NCBI GenBank assembly: GCA_900540805.1
Contig: UQHL01000008.1
Span: 55,504-119,503 of the forward strand
Direction: 5' to 3'
Length of the DNA stretch: 64,000 nucleotides
Source of the DNA: an uncultured Eubacteriales bacterium
Lineage (GTDB): Bacteria > Bacillota > Clostridia > Christensenellales > Borkfalkiaceae
Shown: positions 1 through 7,428 of the stretch, piece by piece
Layout: every line of letters begins with the position of its first letter
How positions within the stretch are numbered: the stretch's first letter is position 1
Made by a program: the position numbers and the translations under genes
The notes under the pieces: model-generated
The model's input: only the letters and a program-made list of their open reading frames with translations
Told to the model about the DNA's origin: nothing
Database searches by the model: none

Positions 1-244
1 ATTCAATTTTAGAAAACTGATTTTCCGTAATCTCCAACAATTCTACAATACCGTCATGTGGCAGATTATTATACACCCTTTGTCTGACAGCCGCACTCGT
101 CACATTGTTGATAACCAATTTTGTATAGACAGACTTCTGCATCATTATAAAACCGTTTCTTAATAAAAATTTATGAAAACGGTTATATTCCCTACGGTCC
201 TTATCCGTCAACATCGGCAAATCAAAAAATAGCATCAATCTCAT
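1..244 (-). CDS. cas2: CRISPR-associated endonuclease Cas2, 3' end cut by window edge
   Basis: This is the first 81 codons of a type II Cas2, read from the reverse strand; the stop lies left of position 1. The protein begins MRLMLFFDLPMLTDKDRR, the beta1 strand and first turn typical of Cas2 (family length about 100 residues), and continues with the LRNGFIMMQKSVYTKL segment common to type II Cas2 proteins. Cas2 is a ferredoxin-fold dimer that bridges two Cas1 dimers in the spacer-integration complex. The ATG (242-244) lies four bases after the cas1 stop, so the genes are almost certainly co-transcribed and translationally linked. Any csn2 and the repeat array would lie further left, outside the window. 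Confidence 0.93.
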   Translation of the reverse strand, partial: MRLMLFFDLPMLTDKDRREYNRFHKFLLRNGFIMMQKSVYTKLVINNVTSAAVRQRVYNNLPHDGIVELLEITENQFSKIE

Positions 245-248
245 AAAT

Positions 249-1130
249 TTATAATTCATCTTCTGTAATTTTTTCAGGAAAAACAATTAATTTTTCATCA
301 TTTTGACCCAACGCCTGGAAAACGCTTCGTGCATATTGACGTATTGCGAGATCAAACGTCGTGTTTTTACCGCCGATATACGTTTTATAATTGAGAATAT
401 TCGCCAATTTTTTCTTAAACTCTTTATCCTTTTCTTTGATCTTAAGTGCGGTACGGTCCACAACCACTCGGAACGGCTCCATTAAATCACAGCTTAAGTT
501 AAAAGAATTGAACTCATTGTCGTGCCAGATTCCCAGTTGTGTGAGATATCCGCTTGCGGTGATCTCGCGGTTAAAGGCCGAAAGCAGGACGCTATATCCA
601 TAATTGAGACAGCCGTTTACAAATCCGCCGCCTTGTCGGGAATTCCCTATTCCTAAAAGGCAATTAAAATATACTTTCGCCGCATGCCCTTCACGATTTG
701 TATAATCATTATCGCAGACTTGCAACGCATATTCCTTCAACATTTCCGACTGTTCGATAAATCCTCGGTCAAAAAGATGCGAGGATTGTTCCTCTATCTT
801 TTTTTGCACTATCTTACGCCAAATCCTCGCCTTTATCTCTTTGTCCCAAAGAAACTGTTCTTTATAGCGTCTAGAAGTATTATGCGCCCCGTAATACGGC
901 AATAATTCCGAGGTCGGATTGCATTTTTCGTCGCAAAAAATAACCTTAACGTTATTTTTTGTCAGCTCGTTCAAAAGAGAGGCGGTTAAAGATACGGCCG
1001 TACTTTGAATAATCAACGTATTGATCTCACCGATATAAATTTTCTTTTCCGTATCCCCTCTGACGATCAGACTATTTAAGCGAAATTCCAGCTTCGCCCG
1101 ATTTTTAATAATAACCGTGCGAAATCCCAT
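249..1130 (-). CDS. cas1: CRISPR-associated integrase Cas1 (type II)
   Basis: The 293-residue protein has the expected type II Cas1 length. The N-terminal beta-rich region (LNSLIVRGDTEKKIYIGEI) and the C-terminal helical domain with NREGHAAKVYF, followed by a later HDNEFNSFNLSCDLMEPFR segment, match the conserved Glu/His/Glu metal site of Cas1. With Cas2 it integrates new spacers next to the leader of the array. Its ATG directly follows the cas9 stop (cas9 ends at 1131) and cas2 begins four bases after its own stop, so the three genes form one operon. No frameshift or missing catalytic segment is visible. Confidence 0.95.
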   Translation of the reverse strand: MGFRTVIIKNRAKLEFRLNSLIVRGDTEKKIYIGEINTLIIQSTAVSLTASLLNELTKNNVKVIFCDEKCNPTSELLPYYGAHNTSRRYKEQFLWDKEIKARIWRKIVQKKIEEQSSHLFDRGFIEQSEMLKEYALQVCDNDYTNREGHAAKVYFNCLLGIGNSRQGGGFVNGCLNYGYSVLLSAFNREITASGYLTQLGIWHDNEFNSFNLSCDLMEPFRVVVDRTALKIKEKDKEFKKKLANILNYKTYIGGKNTTFDLAIRQYARSVFQALGQNDEKLIVFPEKITEDEL

Positions 1131-4100
1131 TTATACTCTCTGAATATATGTATTTATGCCGCAAGGCGATTGGTGAATTACAGCAAAATCGACGTCCGTT
1201 ATATTTTTTCCGATCAGTAATATTCCACAAGCAGCCCCGTCCTTTAATAAAGACAGATCGGCGGCTTCCGCATTGCATTTCATGAAACGAGCAATCTGCA
1301 GCAATACTTTCGCCTGTTCCAATACGCTCAGCGACACAAATATTTCTTCCTTTGCCGATAATTTTTCGGCAAAACTGCGCGCTGCGGACAGCCCTCGATA
1401 GAGCTTCGTCTGCAATTTCGCTACGATTTCCCGATATAATGCAACGTTTTGGCTTCTATCAATTAAAAGGCTTACCTCTTCCTTACGATTTTTTATCATT
1501 GAAAACGTTTCCCTTGCTTTTTCTTCCTCGGCTATTTTACCTGTACGCTCCCATTCAACAAGCTTTCCTAAATTTTTAATATACAAATCCGTCTTTTCAT
1601 CCGTAAACCATTGTTGGGCATTATGAATAATCAAACGATTTCCAGTTACCCCCGCCAGCCATACCTTGAAGCCATTAACGGAAACGAGAGATTTAATCTT
1701 GATTTTCGGAAGGAGCAGTTTAGGCTCCCTTAAGCCCATCCGAGACAGATAAGCAAGGACGGCCTCTCTGTCGCCTTTGCTTTGATAATCCGCAAGCACG
1801 GGAATCGCTTCGACCGTTTTTATAAGCTTTCCTTTTTTATCTTTAGATTCTACAACCGAAAAATATGCCGTGGTAAGGGATTTGTATCCGCCGTATTTTT
1901 CCGTTTTATTGTAAGGTTCGATAGATTTTCGGGGCGCCGAAATGCCCTTATCGTCTTTTCCGTATATGGTCTCATTATAAAATTCGCCTTTGTTTATATA
2001 GGCATAACGGGTAATCAGCATGCTCGGCTTTCGCAAAACATCTTTAACAAAAGCAATGCCTTCTCGTCCAATCCAGGCGTCTTTTACAGGCCGCTCGAAC
2101 AATGTCTTCAAATTATATTCGCGCCAAGCGTCGCCTTTACGATAATAATAATCATAGGCAGACGTAAATTTTGTATCGTAAACGTTCCCCACCACAATGT
2201 TTAAGTAGGCGTCGCGCGCATGGTGCAGATCATTCGTTTCACGACACTTTACAATGTCGTATTGATTTTTGAAACCATCCACGTTTTTGGCTTTGCTATA
2301 TACGATACGCGTACCTTTTTCACCGTATTTCCGCTTTAATAATTCGGCGACGGCTTTTACGGTTTGATTTGTCACAACCAATTGGCGATTAATAAAATCC
2401 CTGAAGTCATCTTCCGTCAACGGCTTTGTACGGGTCAAAAGCGCATATTTTTTCTCGCTCATCAATCCCTTGTCCCTCAGTAATTTCCAAAACCGCTGCT
2501 GATCGGTAAATCCGGCCGGCAAAGGATACTCGTCCGACTTTTGGGCATTTTTTTCTCGCCTGACTAAAACCTTGTTTTCGAGACTGTCGTCTTTCGTAAT
2601 TGATCGCGGCATAATATGATCAACATCGTAAAGATCGCCGTTCAATTCCTCTAAACGAATGAGCTGTCCCGTATAGGCACATCTGCCTAACTGCTTAAAA
2701 TATAGATACAGACGTTCCTGACGAAGCTGGGAATCCGTTTTATCGTTCAATTCAGTCAGAAGCTCGTCTATATTTCTACAATCCTGCCCCAATCCTTTAT
2801 AATTTTCCAACAGCTGATTTTTCCTCGAGACCGTCGGTTTCTTTTTTTCGTCCCCTTGCCTTGTCACTTCGATAAATATCTTATCGGGAACACGCCCAAC
2901 CGCTTGGACATATTCGTCCGCCATAGTAAGGGCCTGCCATATTCCGCGGCGAACCATCGGTGATACGTATAATTCCTTAACATCGTCGTAACCGACGTCC
3001 CCATCCTTTCCCGCGTTCATTGCCTCGATCGCCGAATTGAAACGGTATGTGTCGGAAAAAAGCAATTCGTTGAAGTTGAAATTTGTATGATAGAGCCTGT
3101 TGAGAATGGTATATACTTCTCTGGTTACGGGATCTTCGCCGCCGATGAGTTCGCAGAGAAGTTCCTTGGAAAGACGGCCGAATTCCTTAAAAGATGTAAT
3201 TCCTTTCAGAGCCTTGATTTTTTCTTTGATAACGGGAACGTCGCCGTAATGACTTAAAATCTGCCGTTCGACAATTGTTTTATCCGTGTTCAAGGTATGC
3301 CAAAGAATGATATTTTCGCACGTTTCGGGATGCTCGTCCACATAATCTCCCAAACAGTTTTTCAGCGTAATATATGCACCCATATTCGCTTTTAATTCGC
3401 CGTCGAAACCCGAAACAGAAAGCTCTTTCGCTTCTGCGGACGTATATTTCCCCGTCGCAGTCAAATATTCCTTGATCAGTTTTTTTGTCACTTTTCTGTG
3501 ACGAAGGAACAAAGAGTGAAACAGTTCCTGCTTCATCTCCACAGAAATCGGTTGTTCGTTAAATTTTATTTTATTCAGTTGATTAAGTACGTCAAACGCC
3601 TGATAATACATCGAACATTTCGGCAATACATCTTTTCCATAAAGATAGGAGCATTTATTCGTCATCCTCCGGATAAACTTTTCATTGCTCGAGGCCGTAT
3701 CCACCATGTCCTCAAAATTCCACGGAGTGATCTTTCCCGATTTCCGCACCACCCAGCTGTTTCCATTTTCTTCGTGATAATTGTTAAGCGGTCCGACGTA
3801 ATAAGGAATCTTAAAAAGGAATATTTTTCTAATTTTTTCAGCGACGCTGAACCCGTCGGCCTCTTTTTCAGCAAAGCACGGATATTCTTTGCAAAGATTT
3901 GCTAAAATTTTATCCAATTCCGCGCCGTTGATTTGATGAGGGAATAATCCGTTATCCGCATTCAATATCTTGGGAAGAAAATCTCCGTTTTCGATTTTGA
4001 ATAAAATGTCATCCAACGTCTTTTTATCTTTTACGCAGTCCCTGTTTTCCGTCAATGTCTTTTTGAGGAATTTACAGAAATCTCCGTATTTACATTTTTT

Positions 4101-5198
4101 AACGAAAATTTTCTTCTTTTCCGTCTTTGTATAAGAAATATAATTACAGTAGTTCGCCGCTTCTTTTTCACTGCGAAAAATTTTATAATAAATTTCTTTA
4201 GAAAACTGCGTTTTCACAAAATTCTTCAACAGCCGAAGGTCGCGGCGATGTCTTTCATAAACAGCAACCATTGCCGCGGAAATACAGTGGTTTCCGTCTA
4301 AAATTTTTTCAAAAACGAAATAGTTATAAATTGACCGCGCTGCTTCCAGCAGAGGATAATTATCTCCGTAAAGCTCTTGCTTTGCTTCAAAATCCTCATC
4401 TAAAATTTCCTTAAAGGAAAGCTTTTCCTCCTTATATTCCCCGTATTCCTCACCGAAAATCACTCCGATTTTTGCCTTTGCTCCCAGCAAAAGCCCAACC
4501 AGCTCCGCCAACGCAGGCGAATTTGTTTCAAAAAGTTCTTCCCCCGTTTTCTTTTTGTCACGAATACCTTTAGCGGATAACGCCAATGCACGAAACGCTT
4601 CCGCCTTCTCGAGAGGTAAACGAATATCCCCTTCAGGAAAAATATCTTCAGCAACGGCATTAAACTCTTCAAACAGCTTTTTAATATCTCTGATGTCGCT
4701 TATAGAGTCTCCTTCAAAAAGAAAATGTCCGCGATATTTAACTATATGGTGCAAGGCAAGATAATAAAGGCGCAAATCAGTTTTTTCTTCCGACGCTCTT
4801 TCCGCCAATGCCCGCCTTAAATGAAAAATCGTCGGATATTTCTTATAAAACTCTCTGTCCGTGTATCCTGCGTCGGCAAAAAGAGAATATTGCGACTGCA
4901 AACTTTCATGCTTATCTTCTTTTTCAAAGCCGCTATTGTTCAGACGAAGGAAAAAACATTTATCTTCTATATATGGAGCAAACAGTTCCTGCAGCCATTC
5001 AATGCGCTGTTTTCTGCGTTGCAGCCTTCTGCGTGCGGTACGCTTCATACGCCGCGCAGACGCATCTTTCGCCTCGTCGAACAACCTGACGGCCCAAAGA
5101 TCTTTTCCTCGAGCACGCAACAAATTATAATTTTCGTCCGTTCCTGCAATTCCGACCGAGTCAGTCCCGATATCCATCCCCAGATAAAATTTTTTCAT
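1131..5198 (-). CDS. cas9: RNA-guided endonuclease Cas9 (type II, about 1355 residues)
   Basis: This is a full-length Cas9. RuvC-I reads YLGMDIGTDSVG, with D9 as the catalytic aspartate when counted from the ATG at 5196-5198. An arginine-rich bridge helix follows (RRMKRTARRRLQRRKQR). The HNH motif YDVDHIMPRS places the catalytic His near residue 861 and the distal Asn near 884; RuvC-III HHARDAYLNIVVG places His and Asp near 993 and 996. All nuclease residues are present, so it should cut both strands. A TTG lies eight codons upstream, but the AGGAGG-like site at 5204-5208 is correctly spaced for the ATG, so I chose the ATG. The length resembles the large II-A enzymes (about 1370); the subtype cannot be fixed without csn2. 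Confidence 0.96.
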   Translation of the reverse strand: MKKFYLGMDIGTDSVGIAGTDENYNLLRARGKDLWAVRLFDEAKDASARRMKRTARRRLQRRKQRIEWLQELFAPYIEDKCFFLRLNNSGFEKEDKHESLQSQYSLFADAGYTDREFYKKYPTIFHLRRALAERASEEKTDLRLYYLALHHIVKYRGHFLFEGDSISDIRDIKKLFEEFNAVAEDIFPEGDIRLPLEKAEAFRALALSAKGIRDKKKTGEELFETNSPALAELVGLLLGAKAKIGVIFGEEYGEYKEEKLSFKEILDEDFEAKQELYGDNYPLLEAARSIYNYFVFEKILDGNHCISAAMVAVYERHRRDLRLLKNFVKTQFSKEIYYKIFRSEKEAANYCNYISYTKTEKKKIFVKKCKYGDFCKFLKKTLTENRDCVKDKKTLDDILFKIENGDFLPKILNADNGLFPHQINGAELDKILANLCKEYPCFAEKEADGFSVAEKIRKIFLFKIPYYVGPLNNYHEENGNSWVVRKSGKITPWNFEDMVDTASSNEKFIRRMTNKCSYLYGKDVLPKCSMYYQAFDVLNQLNKIKFNEQPISVEMKQELFHSLFLRHRKVTKKLIKEYLTATGKYTSAEAKELSVSGFDGELKANMGAYITLKNCLGDYVDEHPETCENIILWHTLNTDKTIVERQILSHYGDVPVIKEKIKALKGITSFKEFGRLSKELLCELIGGEDPVTREVYTILNRLYHTNFNFNELLFSDTYRFNSAIEAMNAGKDGDVGYDDVKELYVSPMVRRGIWQALTMADEYVQAVGRVPDKIFIEVTRQGDEKKKPTVSRKNQLLENYKGLGQDCRNIDELLTELNDKTDSQLRQERLYLYFKQLGRCAYTGQLIRLEELNGDLYDVDHIMPRSITKDDSLENKVLVRREKNAQKSDEYPLPAGFTDQQRFWKLLRDKGLMSEKKYALLTRTKPLTEDDFRDFINRQLVVTNQTVKAVAELLKRKYGEKGTRIVYSKAKNVDGFKNQYDIVKCRETNDLHHARDAYLNIVVGNVYDTKFTSAYDYYYRKGDAWREYNLKTLFERPVKDAWIGREGIAFVKDVLRKPSMLITRYAYINKGEFYNETIYGKDDKGISAPRKSIEPYNKTEKYGGYKSLTTAYFSVVESKDKKGKLIKTVEAIPVLADYQSKGDREAVLAYLSRMGLREPKLLLPKIKIKSLVSVNGFKVWLAGVTGNRLIIHNAQQWFTDEKTDLYIKNLGKLVEWERTGKIAEEEKARETFSMIKNRKEEVSLLIDRSQNVALYREIVAKLQTKLYRGLSAARSFAEKLSAKEEIFVSLSVLEQAKVLLQIARFMKCNAEAADLSLLKDGAACGILLIGKNITDVDFAVIHQSPCGINTYIQRV

Positions 5199-5215
5199 TT
5201 GTTCCTCCAAATTTA

Positions 5216-5244
5216 TTGACAAATTTATTTTTCTATATTATAAT
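5216..5244 (+). promoter_or_regulatory. Promoter of the tracrRNA
   Basis: A perfect sigma-A promoter on the plus strand: TTGACA at 5216-5221, a 17-bp spacer, TATAAT at 5239-5244. It points away from cas9, with the -35 only 18 bp from the cas9 ATG. The expected start is near 5251, immediately before the tracrRNA-like sequence. Confidence 0.85.
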
Positions 5245-5250
5245 ATAATT

Positions 5251-5337
5251 ACAGAATAACTTGACGAGTTCAAATAAAAATTTATTCTATTCATTTATTC
5301 GCATTGGCGAGAAACTCTCCTTTTCGGAGAGTTTTTT
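5251..5337 (+). ncRNA. tracrRNA (predicted)
   Basis: An RNA of about 85 nt is predicted from the promoter just upstream to the T-run after the 5314-5330 hairpin. Its core GAGTTCAAATAAAAATTTA resembles the post-anti-repeat bulge and nexus of several Firmicutes type II tracrRNAs, as I recall them. The anti-repeat would be the AGAATAACTTGAC segment plus TTCAAAT. This predicts a CRISPR repeat beginning GTTTGA, then an unpaired bulge, then TCAAGTTATTCTG. The gene sits next to cas9 on the opposite strand, a common position. No matching repeat occurs in the window, so pairing could not be tested directly. Confidence 0.75.
5312..5337 (+). terminator. Intrinsic terminator of the tracrRNA
   Basis: The stem ACTCTCC / GGAGAGT with loop TTTTC is followed by a run of six T on the plus strand. 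It forms the 3' hairpin of the predicted tracrRNA. The opposite strand lacks a good T-run. Confidence 0.8.
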
Positions 5338-5582
5338 ATTTAGCTCTTCTGTCACTCTTAAAAAATTCATTTTCCCTGTCTTGAGCTGTTAAAGCTTATT
5401 TTTGTTATCTCAAATACTTTTATAAAAAATATTTTTCTTAATAAACATTATACCATATACTTCCAAAAAGTCAACCCCCTTTGCTTTTTTTCTTTTTACA
5501 ATTTTCTAAATATATATAAGGAAAGCGTCGTTTCGCATATATTGCATATATTATTTTATATTCTACACTTTTTCCTATACAA
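5338..5582. other. AT-rich gap without a gene
   Basis: No convincing ORF on either strand. The gap holds only the minus-strand promoter listed at 5447-5474 and long A/T runs. If that promoter drives cas9, this stretch is its untranslated leader. Confidence 0.5.
5447..5474 (-). promoter_or_regulatory. Probable promoter of the cas9-cas1-cas2 operon
   Basis: On the minus strand: TTGACT (5469-5474), a 16-bp spacer, TATAAT (5447-5452). It points toward cas9 with a leader of about 240 nt. Such a transcript would run antisense through the whole tracrRNA gene. A second, weaker TATA-like box for cas9 is embedded in the symmetrical AT stretch at 5235-5250. Confidence 0.6.
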
Positions 5583-5623
5583 AAACAAACCTGTGCTTTT
5601 TCAAGCACAGGTTTGTTTTTTCG
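5583..5623. terminator. Bidirectional intrinsic terminator
   Basis: A long stem (AAACAAACCTGTGCTT paired with AAGCACAGGTTTGTTT) around a four-base loop has T-runs on both strands. It insulates the cas promoter region from the ATPase side. No gene now reads into it closely from either direction, so it may be left from an earlier gene order. Confidence 0.8.
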
Positions 5624-5696
5624 ATTTGTCAACGGACTATAAAAAAGATTTTTTTGCGTTTCTTCATTTGGAATTGAACCGTCATATCACTCCGAT

Positions 5697-5724
5697 ATAA
5701 GAGTTAAAAATTCAATAGGTATAT
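5697..5724 (+). repeat. Direct repeat, left copy, flanking the ATPase
   Basis: A 28-bp AT-rich unit starting ATAAGAGTT and ending GTATAT. It matches 25 of 28 bases of the unit at 7396-7423 in the same orientation. The pair brackets the ATPase gene and the decayed ORF at 7159-7387. It could mark element ends or old insertion scars. Confidence 0.6.
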
Positions 5725-5807
5725 CATAAAAAAACACTATTTTGACATTTTATGTTCTTTTTAATGTTTATATATAACACTTTTATAAACTTAATAGTGA
5801 AAATCCA

Positions 5808-5836
5808 TTGACTTTTCTTTTTCCTTGGTGTATAAT
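5808..5836 (+). promoter_or_regulatory. Promoter of the DUF4143-type ATPase gene
   Basis: TTGACT at 5808-5813, a 17-bp spacer and TATAAT at 5831-5836, followed by an AAAGGAGA ribosome binding site about 8 bases before the ATG at 5866. Confidence 0.85.
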
Positions 5837-5865
5837 ACCATCAGAAAAGAAAAGGAGATTTTTCT

Positions 5866-7164
5866 ATGAAACGTCTTATTACCGATAAACTCATCGAATG
5901 GAAAAATTCGTCATCCCGTAAACCGCTTTTGATAAAAGGCGCAAGACAGGTCGGAAAAACCTATGCTTTGTTGGAATTCGGGAAAAATTGCTACGATAAC
6001 GTTGTTTATCTTCATTTTGAAGGCAACACGGAAACGTTAAACAAGATATTTACTCCCGATCTTAATCCGAAGCGCATTATCGAAGAAATTTCCGTATACG
6101 CAAAACAAACGATTTTCCCGAATAAAACGCTTATTATATTCGATGAAATCCAAGCGTGCGAACAGGCGCTCACTTCGCTCAAATACTTTGCGGAAGAAGC
6201 TCCCGAGTATCATATCGTTGCGGCAGGAAGTCTTTTAGGTCTTGCTATCAACCGTGGCAAATTCTCTTTTCCCGTCGGAAAAGTGGATATGCTTACGATG
6301 TATCCCATGTCCTTTGAAGAATTCTTACTCGCTACATACAACGATACTCTCATAGAGAAAATCCGCGAATCTTATTCTTCTTTTACGCCGCTTGCGGACA
6401 TTTATCATACCCTTGCATTAGACCTTTATAAAAAATATCTCGTCGTCGGCGGCTATCCTGCCGTAGTAAGAACCTACCTTGAAACGGAAAACTTCGACTC
6501 CGTTCGTTCCGTACAAGCTGATATTTCGGATTCTTATATTGCAGATATGACGAAATACGCCACCCCTAACGAAACGATACGTAGCATCGCGATTTTCAAC
6601 ACGCTCTCATCTCAACTCGCAAAGGAAAATACAAAATTCCAATACGCCGTTATAAAGAGCAACGCCCGTGCCAAAGACTATGAACTCTCATTGCAATGGT
6701 TAAAAGCAGCAAGCGTTGTTTTGGAAAACATAAAAGTTACCGAAGGGAAATTGCCCTTATCCGTTTACGAACAAATAGATTCGTTCAAGATTTATTACTC
6801 CGACGTCGGTTTACTCTGTTTCAAGTCCGGTACTCTTCCGCAAGATATTCTTGTAAACAGCTCTATATCCGACAGGGCCAGAGGATTGCTTGCCGAAAAC
6901 TATGTTGCCGAACAGCTTGTCGCACAAGGATATAGATTAAACTATTGGGAATCGGGCGGTAAAGCTGAACTCGATTTCATTATTCGTCAAAACGATTCCG
7001 TCGTTCCTGTTGAGGTCAAAGCTGCCGATAACGTAAGAGCAAGAAGCCTGAAAGTATTTATTGATAAATACAGTCCGTCCTATTCCATCCGTATCTCCGC
7101 AAAGAATTTCGGCTTTGAAAACGGTATAAAGTCAATACCGTTGTATGCGGTGTTCTGCTTATAA
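5866..7164 (+). CDS. AAA-type ATPase with DUF4143 and PD-(D/E)XK-like C-terminus
   Basis: The 432-residue protein has a Walker A motif (GARQVGKT, near residue 25) and a Walker B-like strand LIIFDEIQA. A winged-helix/DUF4143 middle region follows. The C-terminal AELDFIIRQ...VPVEVKA has the spacing of a PD-(D/E)XK nuclease core. This layout (AAA_14 plus DUF4143) is widespread in gut Firmicutes and Bacteroidetes, often as isolated genes near mobile DNA. Its biological role is not established and I do not assign one. It is the only plus-strand gene in the left half, has its own strong promoter, and lies between two direct repeats, which suggests it came in separately from the cas locus. The length is normal and it is intact. 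Confidence 0.85.
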   Translation: MKRLITDKLIEWKNSSSRKPLLIKGARQVGKTYALLEFGKNCYDNVVYLHFEGNTETLNKIFTPDLNPKRIIEEISVYAKQTIFPNKTLIIFDEIQACEQALTSLKYFAEEAPEYHIVAAGSLLGLAINRGKFSFPVGKVDMLTMYPMSFEEFLLATYNDTLIEKIRESYSSFTPLADIYHTLALDLYKKYLVVGGYPAVVRTYLETENFDSVRSVQADISDSYIADMTKYATPNETIRSIAIFNTLSSQLAKENTKFQYAVIKSNARAKDYELSLQWLKAASVVLENIKVTEGKLPLSVYEQIDSFKIYYSDVGLLCFKSGTLPQDILVNSSISDRARGLLAENYVAEQLVAQGYRLNYWESGGKAELDFIIRQNDSVVPVEVKAADNVRARSLKVFIDKYSPSYSIRISAKNFGFENGIKSIPLYAVFCL

Positions 7165-7387
7165 AAAATCCATTCGGCTACGGCTACTTGCCGCAGCTTT
7201 TTCTATCCGCGCTTTTACCAACTGAAAATAGAAACCGTCTGCCTGTATTTCTGCAAGCCACGCCGCAACTTCCCGCTCCCATACAATTATTATCCATTAC
7301 AACTTCGTTTTCTTTCTTATAGGTTTTGATAAAATATTCAAGAAACACACTTCTTACGCCAGATTCACGCGTTCTTATCTCTTGCAA
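7159..7387 (-). pseudogene. Decayed small ORF, unknown family
   Basis: Two minus-strand frames look coding in turn. An upstream part reads like VFLEYFIKTYKKENEV; after a frame change near 7290 a downstream part reads WEREVAAWLAEIQADGFYFQ and ends at 7159. Neither frame alone gives a sensible protein. I read this as a frameshifted remnant of a gene of roughly 75 residues located downstream of the recombinases. It overlaps the ATPase stop by six bases in convergent orientation. I do not recognise the family. Confidence 0.35.
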
Positions 7388-7395
7388 ATTTCAGA

Positions 7396-7423
7396 ATAAG
7401 AGTTCAAAATTTAATAAGTATAT
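7396..7423 (+). repeat. Direct repeat, right copy
   Basis: Second copy of the 28-bp unit (25/28 identical to 5697-5724), only six bases beyond the stop of the serine recombinase at 7429. This is where a terminal recombinase-recognised end of the outer cassette would be expected. Confidence 0.6.
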
Positions 7424-7428
7424 TTTTG

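Noticed and set aside
1782..2204. Plus-strand open frame of 140 codons within cas9
   Set aside because: It is a shadow of the cas9 reading frame with no start signals, like the other plus-strand frames inside minus-strand genes.
5199..5222. Upstream TTG start for cas9, adding eight residues
   Set aside because: The ribosome binding site at 5204-5208 lies inside that extension and is correctly placed for the ATG at 5196-5198.
1..5340. CRISPR repeat array or csn2 within the window
   Set aside because: No regularly spaced repeats and no csn2-like frame are present; both, if they exist, lie left of position 1.
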